From contig JBAOHQ010000004.1 of the NCBI GenBank assembly GCA_037045185.1, forward strand, positions 1 through 64,000: DNA of 64,000 bases, written 5' to 3'. A model generated the notes under the pieces. That model was not told the DNA's origin and did not search any database. It was given only the letters and a program-made list of their open reading frames with translations. Positions within the stretch are counted from its first letter, which is position 1; every line of letters begins with the position of its first letter. Positions 54,214 through 63,066 of this stretch are shown here, piece after piece. This DNA is from JAKOUY01 sp037045185 (GTDB lineage: Bacteria; Actinomycetota; Acidimicrobiia; Acidimicrobiales; Ilumatobacteraceae). The position numbers and the translations under genes are program-made.

Positions 54214-55218
54214 TCAGCCGGCGGGCGGATGTGCCGTGCGGGCCGCCAGCCGCCGCTGCATCTGCTCGTCGGCCGCTGTCGAGCCGTCGTGGAACGAGCC
54301 GAACCACTTGTCCAGCGGGATCACCCCGTCGGCGTAGTTGACCTCGAAGTACTTGTGGTGCAGGTAGTGGGCGTAGCTGTGGGTCTGCACGGCGAAGCCG
54401 CCCACCTCGATGCGCTCGAAGCCGGTGTGCCCGGGCATCGGCATCAGCCCGGCGTGGAAGACGTGGTACATCGCCTGGGCCGGGTGCGAGGGGATCAGCC
54501 AATGCAGCAGAACCCCGCTGAAGTACGCCAGGTGCTCCACCGGATGCATCGCCAACCCGGACCACGGGCCGACGTTGGTGTTGGTGTGGTGCAGGTGGTG
54601 GACGTGCCGGTAGAGCCAGGGCACGTGGATCAGCCGGTGGATCGCGTAGAAGTGCACGTCGCGCAGGATCGGGACCAGCAGGAACAGGGCGACGAACCAC
54701 ACGGGATGGCGCGCCCAGGTCAGCCAGGGAATGTGCCCGTTGGCGAACATCCACATCGTCACCACCTCGAACGCCGTCCATTGCGGGACCCCGCTGACCA
54801 GCGCCCAGAACACGTTGTCCCTGGTCTGGTTGCGGAAGCGGAAGAAGTCGGTGCCGGTGGCCAGCCATCTGCCGTTGAACTTGAAGCGGTTGCCCTGCGC
54901 CTTGCGGATGTACAGCCACCAGTGCGCGCCACCGAACCAGACGAGCACCAGTGCCAGGTTGCGCAGCAGGATCCAGGTGATCCAACCGACGGAGAGCTGG
55001 CGCATCGTCGAGATCGATGGCGTCAGCCACCACCAACTCGCCGCGGCGATGCCGAGCACCGGCAGGTTCCAGCCGAGGATGAAGCCGGGGTAGCCGAACA
55101 GCCACTTGGCGAACGCCACCGGTTGTGGCGGGGCGACGAACACCGGCGGGTAGGTCACGGGGGCCGTGGGGGACCAGTCGCCCCGCTTGTTGCGTGTGCC
55201 GTACCGCAGATCGTCCAC
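54214..55218 (-). CDS. fatty acid hydroxylase / sterol desaturase superfamily protein
   Basis: A 334-residue integral membrane di-iron oxygenase. Histidine clusters follow the superfamily plan: RDVHFYAIHRLIHVPWLYRH, HVHHLHHTNTNVGPWSG, HPVEHLAYF, and late HSYAHYLHHKYFEVNYAD. Four or so membrane helices surround them. It may hydroxylate or desaturate a sterol, fatty acid or hopanoid. It lies amid other lipid-type genes (acyl-CoA dehydrogenase, PhyH). The start at 55218 is divergent from the phosphotransferase gene. Confidence 0.88.
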   Translation of the reverse strand: MDDLRYGTRNKRGDWSPTAPVTYPPVFVAPPQPVAFAKWLFGYPGFILGWNLPVLGIAAASWWWLTPSISTMRQLSVGWITWILLRNLALVLVWFGGAHWWLYIRKAQGNRFKFNGRWLATGTDFFRFRNQTRDNVFWALVSGVPQWTAFEVVTMWMFANGHIPWLTWARHPVWFVALFLLVPILRDVHFYAIHRLIHVPWLYRHVHHLHHTNTNVGPWSGLAMHPVEHLAYFSGVLLHWLIPSHPAQAMYHVFHAGLMPMPGHTGFERIEVGGFAVQTHSYAHYLHHKYFEVNYADGVIPLDKWFGSFHDGSTAADEQMQRRLAARTAHPPAG

Positions 55219-55269
55219 CGTCGCCTCCGGCCAGCAGCGTACAAATCACGGCGCGTAGTCTCGGGCCCC

Positions 55270-56385
55270 ATGACCGACGAACGCCCGCAGACCAGCCGCC
55301 GTGACCGTGACACGCTGCGCGCCCAGCTCACCTCGTGGCTGGCCACCCGGGTGGACGATCCGGTCATCGGCGACCTGTCCATCCCGGCCACCAACGGGAT
55401 GTCCAGCGAGACCCTGCTGTTCGACATCACCTATCGGGACGCGAATGGCGCCCCGGTGGACGAGCGGTGCGTCGCCAGGCTCCCACCCGACGACGACGCC
55501 ACCCCGGTGTTCCCGCGCTACGACATGGAGATGCAGTTCGAGGCGATGCGCCTGGTCGGGGCGCGCACGTCCGCTCCCGTGCCGGCCTGCCTGTGGCTGG
55601 AGACCGACCGCGCCCACCTCGGCACGCCGTTCTTCGTCATGCGCCGAGTGGACGGGACGGTCCCGCCGGACCTGATGCCGTACACCTTCGGGGGCAACTG
55701 GCTGTTCGACGCCTCCCCAGCCGAGCAGCGCCGGGTGCAGGACGCCTCGGTCGTGGCGCTGGCCGAGGTGCACCGCATCGCCGCCGACGATCCTGCCCTG
55801 CGCTTCATGGACCGCCCGAGCGACGGCCGTTCGGCGTTGCGCGCCCACGTGGACGGCTGGCGTGACTACCACCATTGGGTGATCGCCGACGGCCTCGGCT
55901 CACCGGTGTGCGCCGAGGCCTTCGCCCATCTCGAGGCCACCTGGCCGGAGGAGACCGAGGCCCGGCTGAGTTGGGGCGACTCGCGCATCGGCAACATCCT
56001 CTACGCCGACTTCGATCCCGTCGCGGTGCTGGACTGGGAGATGGCCGGGATCGCCCCACGCGAGGTGGACCTCGGCTGGATGGTGTTCCTGCACCGCTTC
56101 TTCCAGGACCTGGCGGTGTCCTACGGGATGCCGGGCCTGCCGGAGTTCATGCGTGTCGACGACGTCTGCGATGTGTACGAGCGGGCCTCGGGGTACCGGC
56201 CGATCAGCCTGCACTGGTTCATGGAGTACGCCGCGGCCCGCCATGCGGCGATCATGTTCCGCATCGCCCGCCGATCAGCGGCCTTCGGCGAGACGCCGAT
56301 GCCCGACGACCCCGATCTGACCATCCCCCACGCCGGTCCGCTGCGCGAGATGATCGCCGGCACGTACTGGGATCGCCTGCCCTAG
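55270..56385 (+). CDS. phosphotransferase family protein (aminoglycoside phosphotransferase-like fold)
   Basis: A 371-residue kinase-fold protein. The N-lobe has PATNGMSSETLLFDITY (glycine-type loop) and RLPPDD. The catalytic loop is ARLSWGDSRIGNILY with Asp and Asn, although the usual HGD is WGD. The metal Asp lies in VAVLDWEMAGIAPREVDLGW. This is the subtype often found beside acyl-CoA dehydrogenases (ACAD10/11 N-terminal-like), which phosphorylates 4-hydroxyacyl-CoA; the ACAD and PhyH neighbours fit. Antibiotic resistance is not implied. Confidence 0.87.
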   Translation: MTDERPQTSRRDRDTLRAQLTSWLATRVDDPVIGDLSIPATNGMSSETLLFDITYRDANGAPVDERCVARLPPDDDATPVFPRYDMEMQFEAMRLVGARTSAPVPACLWLETDRAHLGTPFFVMRRVDGTVPPDLMPYTFGGNWLFDASPAEQRRVQDASVVALAEVHRIAADDPALRFMDRPSDGRSALRAHVDGWRDYHHWVIADGLGSPVCAEAFAHLEATWPEETEARLSWGDSRIGNILYADFDPVAVLDWEMAGIAPREVDLGWMVFLHRFFQDLAVSYGMPGLPEFMRVDDVCDVYERASGYRPISLHWFMEYAAARHAAIMFRIARRSAAFGETPMPDDPDLTIPHAGPLREMIAGTYWDRLP

Positions 56386-56416
56386 CCGCACGGAGCGCGT
56401 CTTACACTTGGCGGTG

Positions 56417-57577
56417 ATGACCGCAGGTCCCCCACCCATCGTGTTCAGCGCCGACGACTGCCGGCTCGACGAGTTCATCACCCTGGTCGGCCAGGAGGTT
56501 CCCGCGGCGGACTATCCGATCGCCGACAGCACCGACACCGGGGCCGTCGTCTACGACGCGGCGCGCGTCCGCCCGCACGTCGCCAGCGGAGCTGCCGAGG
56601 CCGAGATCGTCAAGGCCCTGTCTGCTGGGCCGGGGATCGTCGTCATCCGCCACGCCGTCGATCGGGACATCGTCGACCGGGCCACCACGGCGTTCCGGCG
56701 GATCATCCAGGACGAGCGCGTCGCCCACGGCGCCAGGGGTGATCACTTCGGCAAGCCGGGGGCCAACGATCGGGTGTGGAACGCCCTGGAGAAGCTGGCC
56801 GTGGAGGATCCGGACACGTTCGTCGCCTACTACTCCAGCGACATGATCGCCCTCGGGGCTCGGGCCTGGTTGGGTCCGGCGTACCAGATCACCTCACAGG
56901 TCAACGTGGTGAACCCGGGTGGTCAGGCCCAGGCGCCGCACCGTGACTACCACCTCGGGTTCATGACCGACGAGATGGCCGAGCGCTACCCGCGCCACGT
57001 CCACCGCTTCTCCGCGGCGCTGACGCTGCAGGGCGCGCTGGCTCACGGCGACATGCCGGTGGAGAGCGGGCCCACCAAGTACCTGCCACACAGCCACAAG
57101 TACGAGCCTGGTTACCTGGCGTGGCGCCGCCCGGAGTTCGCCGAGTACTTCGAGCAGCACTACCTGCAGGTGCCCCTGGCCGCCGGCGACCTCGTGTATT
57201 TCAACCCGGCGCTGTTCCACGCCGCCGGGTCGAACATGACCGCCGACGTCCGCCGGATGGCGAACCTGCTGCAGGTCAACTCGGCGTTCGGCCGGACGAT
57301 GGAGAGCGTGGACCGTGAGCGGATGAGCCTGGCGATCTACCCGGCGCTGCAGCGAGCCCACCGCCTGGGTATGCCCGACGCACTGCTGGACAACGTGATC
57401 GCCGCCAGCGCCGAGGGCTACGCCTTCCCGACGAACCTGGACCTCGATCAGCCGGTGGACAGCCTGACCCCCGACTCTCAGGCCGATGTGGTCCGCCGGG
57501 CGCTGTCCGCCGGGGCCGGTGTCGACTCGCTGGCCGCGGACCTCACGGCGCACGCAGCTCGCCGGCGCACCCACTGA
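56417..57577 (+). CDS. phytanoyl-CoA dioxygenase (PhyH)-family protein
   Basis: A 386-residue Fe(II)/2-oxoglutarate oxygenase. The iron facial triad is in QAPHRDYHLGFMT (His-x-Asp) and LFHAAGSNMTADVRRMANLL (distal His, with Arg for 2-oxoglutarate). Other landmarks are SQVNVVNPGGQ and SGPTKYLPHSHKY. It probably hydroxylates an acyl chain or small alkyl compound. It follows the phosphotransferase by 31 bases on the same strand. The ATG at 56417 is preferred over upstream TTG/GTG codons. Confidence 0.85.
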   Translation: MTAGPPPIVFSADDCRLDEFITLVGQEVPAADYPIADSTDTGAVVYDAARVRPHVASGAAEAEIVKALSAGPGIVVIRHAVDRDIVDRATTAFRRIIQDERVAHGARGDHFGKPGANDRVWNALEKLAVEDPDTFVAYYSSDMIALGARAWLGPAYQITSQVNVVNPGGQAQAPHRDYHLGFMTDEMAERYPRHVHRFSAALTLQGALAHGDMPVESGPTKYLPHSHKYEPGYLAWRRPEFAEYFEQHYLQVPLAAGDLVYFNPALFHAAGSNMTADVRRMANLLQVNSAFGRTMESVDRERMSLAIYPALQRAHRLGMPDALLDNVIAASAEGYAFPTNLDLDQPVDSLTPDSQADVVRRALSAGAGVDSLAADLTAHAARRRTH

Positions 57578-57592
57578 TCCCGGCGGGACCGC

Positions 57593-58323
<731 letters not shown>

Positions 58324-58327
<4 letters not shown>

Positions 58328-59091
58328 GGCTCACCGTCCGCACGACCGAGGTAGGCGTCGATCACCGACTGCTCCCGCCACACGGACCCGGGGCGCCCGT
58401 CGGCGATCACCGTCCCCAGCTGCATGACGACGATCCGCTGGCACAGGGTGTCGAGGAAATCGACCTTGTGGTCCACCACCAGCAGGGCCATCCCCGAGTC
58501 ACGGAGATCGGCGAGCAGCGTTGCCAGATGAGCGGTCTCGGCAGCGTTGAGCCCGGCCGACGGTTCGTCGAGCATCAGGATCGCCGGCTCGGCGACGATG
58601 GCCCTGGCCAGTTCCAAGAGACGCTGCTGGCCATAGGTCAGCGAACCGGCGCTGGACTGGGCGACGGCCCCGAGACCCACCCGTTCGATGGCCGCATGGG
58701 CGGCCGCCCACCGGCCTTCTTCGACGCGCAGCATCGCCCGCCGGCCGATCAGCGCCGCACCGAGCCCGCAGGCGCGCCGGTCGGTGCTGCCGAGAGCGAC
58801 GTTCTCCAGCGCGGTGAGCGCGGCGACGTTCTGCGGCGCCTGGAAGGCGCGCGCCACCCCCCTGCGGCGCACCAGCCGTGGCCGCCCGAGCGGCATGGGG
58901 GCGCCGTGGATGCGCAGCGAACCGCTCGCGGCGACGAGCCCCGTCAGGGCGTTGAGGAAGGTGGACTTGCCCGAGCCGTTCGGACCGGTCAACCCCACCG
59001 CCTGGCCTGACTCGGCGCGCAGCGAGACGCCGTCGCAGGCCAGCACGCCGCCGAAGGCGACGCGGATGTCGGCTGCAACCAGCGCGCTCAC
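58324..59091 (-). CDS. livG: branched-chain amino acid-type ABC transporter ATPase LivG
   Basis: A 255-residue ABC ATPase. Walker A GPNGSGKSTFLNAL, VARAFQAPQNVAALTALENV (the LivG pattern F.......LTV.EN), a degenerate signature LTYGQQRLLELARAI, Walker B AILMLDEPSAGLN, and the switch His in VVDHKVDF. GTG at 59091 overlaps the livM stop by GTGA. The LTYGQ form of the signature is normal for LivG. It forms a heterodimer with LivF. Confidence 0.93.
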
Positions 59092-60117
59092 GTGGGCACG
59101 CTCCGCCTCAGCCGTGCTCGCACCCAGCGCAGCGCCCCGACCAGGCCCTCGGGCATGGCGATCATGACCACGACGAGCACGACACCCCAGATCACCTGCG
59201 TCCACTGCTCCAGGCTGGTGAGGTACAGCGGGATGAACGTGTAGAACCAGGCCCCGATCAACCCTCCCCACATCGAGTGCAGGCCGCCGAGGATCAACGC
59301 GACGAAGATCCCGATGCCGAGCTTCAGGCCGAACGTGTCCGGGGTCCCGACGCTGCGGGTGTGGACGAACAGCGAACCGGTCAGCGCGGCGAGCGACGAG
59401 CCGAGCACGAACAGCACGATGCCGGGGCGAGCCGAGTCGATGCCCAGGGTCTCGCTCACCGTTGGGTTGTCCCGGGCGGCGATGGCCCGGCTGGCCAACG
59501 ACGAGCGCTCGACCAGGGCGACGACGAGCAGGACGAGCCCGAGCGCGGCGAGGATCACCCAGAAGTGCCGGTCAGCGCGTGGTGGCCGCCCAGCCGAACA
59601 GGTCGATCTTCTTCGATCCGCTGATCTCGGCGCTGGACTTGCCCGTGAGCCGGGTGACTCGCTGGAACAGGAGCAAGAAGACCTCGGACAGCCCGAGGGT
59701 GGCCACGGCGAAGTAGAAGTGATGGGCGCGGCGGACGAGCACGGCGAAGGCCAGCGAGATCACCGCGGCGATGACCACCGCGGTGGCCGTTCCCACCAAG
59801 AAGTTGTGCCTGCTGGTGCGCGTCGCCCAGTGCGACACGTAGGCGCCCAGGCCGTAGAACGCGGCCATCGAGAAGGCGAAGCGCCCACCGATCCCGAAGA
59901 CGAGGTAGAACGAGGTCGTCACTCCCCCGAGCAGCAGCCACTCGTTGAAGTGCGTCTGACCGGAGGCCCGGTCGACCTTGCCGAACATGCCCGGTACGTG
60001 CAGGTGGGCCCCGAACTGGAAGTACAGGGCGATGAGGGCGAGGACGGCCGCGATCGCCAGGTAGTGGTGCTGGCGCCAGACCGGCGGCCGGTTGCTAGAG
60101 CCGGGTCGCATGCTCAC
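59088..60117 (-). CDS. livM: ABC transporter permease LivM (one frameshift)
   Basis: A permease of about 340 residues. The first piece (60117 to about 59575) holds the early helices, FGIGGRFAFSMAAFYGLGAY and HHFYFAVATLGLSEV. The second piece (from about 59,570 to 59088) has the LivM hallmark ERSSLASRAIAARDNPTVSE, TLGID, FVLGSSLAALTGSLF and LGGLHSMWGGLIGAW. The join reads WAATTR then ADRHFWVIL in another frame, so one base is missing near 59,575. The start overlaps livH. Confidence 0.9.
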
Positions 60118-60970
60118 GCTGCCCGAACAGCCCCTGCGGGCGGATGGCGATGGCCACGATCATGAACACGAACGGGAACGCCTCGGAGTAGTCGGTGAGG
60201 ACGTAGCCGCCGAGGACCCGCTCGATGAGGCCGATGGCGATGCCGGCGATGATCACACCGCCGACGCTGCTGCTCCCGCCGATCACCATCGCCGCGAAGG
60301 AGTTGAGCATGATGCCGAAGCCGATGTTCAAGTCGATGGCGCCGAGCGGGGCGACGAGCAGGCCGCACAGCCCGGCCAGCGCGGCGGAGAAGCCGAACGC
60401 CGCCATGGACAACCCGCTGGCGCGCACGCCCGCCAGCTGGGCCATCTGCCGGTCGGCCGCAACGGCGCGGACCTGGCGTCCCCAACTGGTGCGGGCGAAG
60501 AACACCATCACGGCGGCCAGGACCACCAGGGCCACACCGATGACCAGCAGGCGGTGGTGGGTGATCGCCGCGCCGAACACCGAACTACGCCCGGTGAACG
60601 GGCCTTCGAGACGCTTCGGGTCGGTGCCCTGCCAGATCCCGGTCAGCGAACGGATGGCCAGGGCCAGGCCCAGCGTGGCGATCACGACGACGTGCACCGA
60701 CTTGCCGCGCAGCGGGGCCAGCGAGACGCGCTCCATGGCCACACCCACGCCGAACATCAGCAGCACCGCAACGGCCACGGCCGGGACGTAGGCCCAGCCG
60801 TGGCCGTTGATCAACCACACTCCGAGGTAGGCGCCCAGGGTGATCAGGTCACCGTGGGCGAAGTTGACGATTCCCGTCGCCTTGTTCAGCACCAGCAGGC
60901 CGACAGCCGCCAGTGCGGCAACGACGCCGTCGGTCACCCCGCTGGCGAGGAGCGCGACGAATCGTTCCAT
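60095..60970 (-). CDS. livH: ABC transporter permease LivH
   Basis: A 291-residue permease with about eight helices. LNKATGIVNFAHGDLITLGA is the LivH signature region. Others are RVSLAPLRGKSVHVVVIATL, RAVAADRQMAQLAGVRASGL and MVIGGSSSVGGVIIAGIAIG (the EAA-like loop). The start at 60970 follows the binding-protein gene by 27 bases. It pairs with LivM to form the pore. The frame is intact. Confidence 0.93.
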   Translation of the reverse strand: MERFVALLASGVTDGVVAALAAVGLLVLNKATGIVNFAHGDLITLGAYLGVWLINGHGWAYVPAVAVAVLLMFGVGVAMERVSLAPLRGKSVHVVVIATLGLALAIRSLTGIWQGTDPKRLEGPFTGRSSVFGAAITHHRLLVIGVALVVLAAVMVFFARTSWGRQVRAVAADRQMAQLAGVRASGLSMAAFGFSAALAGLCGLLVAPLGAIDLNIGFGIMLNSFAAMVIGGSSSVGGVIIAGIAIGLIERVLGGYVLTDYSEAFPFVFMIVAIAIRPQGLFGQREHATRL

Positions 60971-60997
60971 CCGACGGGAATCGTCCGGGTCGAACCG

Positions 60998-62212
60998 TCA
61001 GCCGGCGAGCGCCTTGCCGTCGGCGTCGAGGTCGTAGGACTTCTCCGTCTTGACGACCCCACCGCCGAAGCTGGTGACCACCATGTGATGGGCCAGGGCG
61101 TGCGACCCGCTGTCCGAATAGGTCTGGCACACGCCGTCCCAGTGGGTCGAGGCGATGCCCTCGGCCACCTTGGCCGGCGCCGTCGAGCCCATCCGGGCCA
61201 CGGCGTCGACCGTGAGGTAGACACCGTCGTAGGTGACGGCAGCCAGGCTGGTCATGCCCTTCTGGTACGCCGCCAGGTAGGCGGCCGCGGTGTCCGGGGC
61301 GTCCTCCAACGGGTTGCAGTCGGCCAGGGCGACCATCGCGTTCTGCGCCGTGGGCGACAGGGCCTGGTAGATCAGCTCGGTGCTGGTGCTGCCCACCAGC
61401 TTGACGGTGGCCGACAGGCCGTTGTCGTCGACCGCCTTGGCGAAGGCCAGCGTGGGCCGCGGGAACTGGGCCAGCACGACCACGTCGCCGCCCTTGTCCT
61501 TGATGGTCGTCACCGAGTTGGTGAAGTCGGTCGCGTCCGTGGCGCTGTCGGCCCGGCCGATGACCTCGACGCCCGCGTCCTTCAGGATCGGCTCGGCGGC
61601 ACCGCAACCCGACACGCCCAGTTGGGTGGTCACGCACTCCAGCCAGGCCTTCTTGAACCCGGCGTCGACCACGTACTTGCCCCACACCTGACCCTGGGTG
61701 TCGTTGACCACGCGCAGCATCCACGACAGCTCGGAGTAGTTCTCGCCGCCCTGCAGCGCCGACGCCGTGCCAACGGGCCACAGGGTCGGGATACCCCCCT
61801 CGGTCACCAGGCTGTTCTTCGACATCTGGCTGCTGGAGCCCTGGCCGATGATCACCGTGGGCTTCTTCTCCTGGGCTTCCAGCACCTTGGCCTCGAATGC
61901 CTCGGCGCTGAAGTCCGTGGGGATCCGCTCCAGCGTGACCACTTCCTTGCCACACTTGTCGTTGATCTCCTTGACGGCCATCTGCGAGCCGTTGAAGAAG
62001 TCGTCGATGGCCGTCGGGCTCTCGCCCTTGACATCGGTCAGGTGCACGATGCTGATCGGCCCGGCAGCCGCTGCCGAGCAGAGGTCCACCGCCGCGGTAG
62101 CGGTCGTTCCACCGGCAGCCGTGCTCCCTGCGGGTGGCGTGGTGGCGCCGGCGACCGACGCACACCCAACGGACAAGACGGCGGCACCCACCGCCCATGC
62201 GGATTTCCTCAT
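60998..62212 (-). CDS. livJ: ABC transporter substrate-binding lipoprotein LivJ-like
   Basis: A 404-residue periplasmic-binding-type protein. The signal peptide ends in the lipobox LSVGCASV (Cys17). The mature part starts after an Ala/Thr linker. It has the type I binding fold: ISIVHLTDVKG, NGSQMAVKEINDKCGKEV, VIIGQGSSSQMSKNS, and a C-terminal half with AVTYDGVYLTVDAVA. The ligand may be a branched-chain amino acid, an amide or another small acid; the transporter family is broad. Cys pairs are present (CGAAEP, DGVCQTY). ATG 62212 is 20 bases after a strong palindrome. Confidence 0.87.
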   Translation of the reverse strand: MRKSAWAVGAAVLSVGCASVAGATTPPAGSTAAGGTTATAAVDLCSAAAAGPISIVHLTDVKGESPTAIDDFFNGSQMAVKEINDKCGKEVVTLERIPTDFSAEAFEAKVLEAQEKKPTVIIGQGSSSQMSKNSLVTEGGIPTLWPVGTASALQGGENYSELSWMLRVVNDTQGQVWGKYVVDAGFKKAWLECVTTQLGVSGCGAAEPILKDAGVEVIGRADSATDATDFTNSVTTIKDKGGDVVVLAQFPRPTLAFAKAVDDNGLSATVKLVGSTSTELIYQALSPTAQNAMVALADCNPLEDAPDTAAAYLAAYQKGMTSLAAVTYDGVYLTVDAVARMGSTAPAKVAEGIASTHWDGVCQTYSDSGSHALAHHMVVTSFGGGVVKTEKSYDLDADGKALAG

Positions 62213-62231
62213 GTGGTCCCTCCCAGAACGC

Positions 62232-62257
62232 GCGATCGCCCCCACGTGGGCGATCGC
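62232..62257. promoter_or_regulatory. perfect 10-base-arm palindrome before livJ, candidate operator
   Basis: GCGATCGCCC (62232-62241) and GGGCGATCGC (62248-62257) surround CCACGT, 20 bases upstream of the livJ ATG in the divergent livJ/alaX gap. In RNA it would form a stem of 10 base pairs in the livJ leader, close to the start codon. It may be an operator or a translation-blocking hairpin. The regulator is not in the window. Confidence 0.5.
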
Positions 62258-62316
62258 CATGGTTTATCAACTCTGCAGTCGGCGAGCCGACCCGAGGTGT
62301 CTGGCACACTGCACCC

Positions 62317-63020
62317 ATGACCGAGCTGCTGTACCTGCGCGACGCCTACCTCACCGACTTCGAGGCGGCGGTCACTGCGGTCGACGGCCAGCGGGTCGCC
62401 CTGGACCGCACCGCGTTCTACCCCACCGGCGGCGGGCAGCCCCACGACGTGGGCACCCTGGCCGGGTCCGAGGTGAGAGAGGTCCGCAAGGAGGGCGCCG
62501 AGGTGTGGCACACGCTCGACGGCGCCGTGCCGGCAGCCGGGGACGTGGTGCAAGGCTCGGTGGACTGGGAGCGCCGTCACCGGCTGATGCGCACCCACAC
62601 GGCCATGCACGTGCTGTGTGGCGTGATCTGGAACGAGTGGCGGGTCCCGGTGACCGGCGGCAACATGGAGCCGCTGTCGGCGCGGATGGACTTCGAGTTC
62701 GACCCGTTGCCCGACGGGTTCGCCGCCACGGTGGAGGACCTGGTGAACCGCGAGCTGCGCGCCGACCGACCCATCGAGGTCCGCTTCCTGCCACGCGCGA
62801 CACCGCGTTGGCCGACGAGGACCTGATCCGCACCAAGGTCAGCCTGATCCCCGAGTCCGTGGCGGAGATCCGGGTGGTCGACATCGTCGGGCTGGACAAG
62901 CAGGCCGACGGCGGCACGCACGTCCGCCGCACCGCCGAGGTGGGAGGGTTCCGGGTCGTCAAGACCGAGAGCAAGGGCAAGGGCAACAAGCGCCTGCGCA
63001 TCGAGGTGGTCGACCCGTAG
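62317..63020 (+). CDS. AlaX-type alanyl-tRNA editing protein (one frameshift)
   Basis: A stand-alone editing protein of about 234 residues that deacylates Ser- or Gly-tRNA-Ala. Landmarks: LDRTAFYPTGGGQPHDVGTL, the zinc-binding HTAMHVL (H-x3-H), VTGGNMEP, and the second zinc site QADGGTHVRRT. The usual Cys-Gly-Gly-Thr-His-Val has Asp here, as in some AlaX subtypes. A frame change near 62,800 (FLPR then DTALADEDLIRTKV) needs one indel. It ends VEVVDP-type IEVVDP at a TAG that is part of a 14-base tandem repeat. Confidence 0.85.
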
Positions 63021-63047
63021 TGGTCGACGCGTAGTGGTCGACGCGTA
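63006..63047 (+). repeat. three 14-base tandem copies spanning the alaX stop codon
   Basis: The unit GTGGTCGACGCGTA occurs three times in a row; the first copy has C for G at one place and encodes the last codons and stop of the AlaX protein. The following copies lie after the stop. The array looks like slippage of the gene's own 3' end. Confidence 0.85.
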
Positions 63048-63066
63048 GCGCCGCGGGATGCGGGCG

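Noticed and set aside
55270..56385. Aminoglycoside resistance gene
   Set aside because: The fold is shared, but the sequence type and neighbours point to the acyl-CoA-associated phosphotransferase subgroup.
62232..62257. HIP1 octamer (GCGATCGC) as a sign of cyanobacterial DNA
   Set aside because: The octamer arises here as part of a longer palindrome and is not repeated nearby; gene content is actinobacterial.
60092..62320. A 742-codon open frame on the + strand
   Set aside because: It is antisense to livH and livJ and shows the same shadow composition; no domain is visible.
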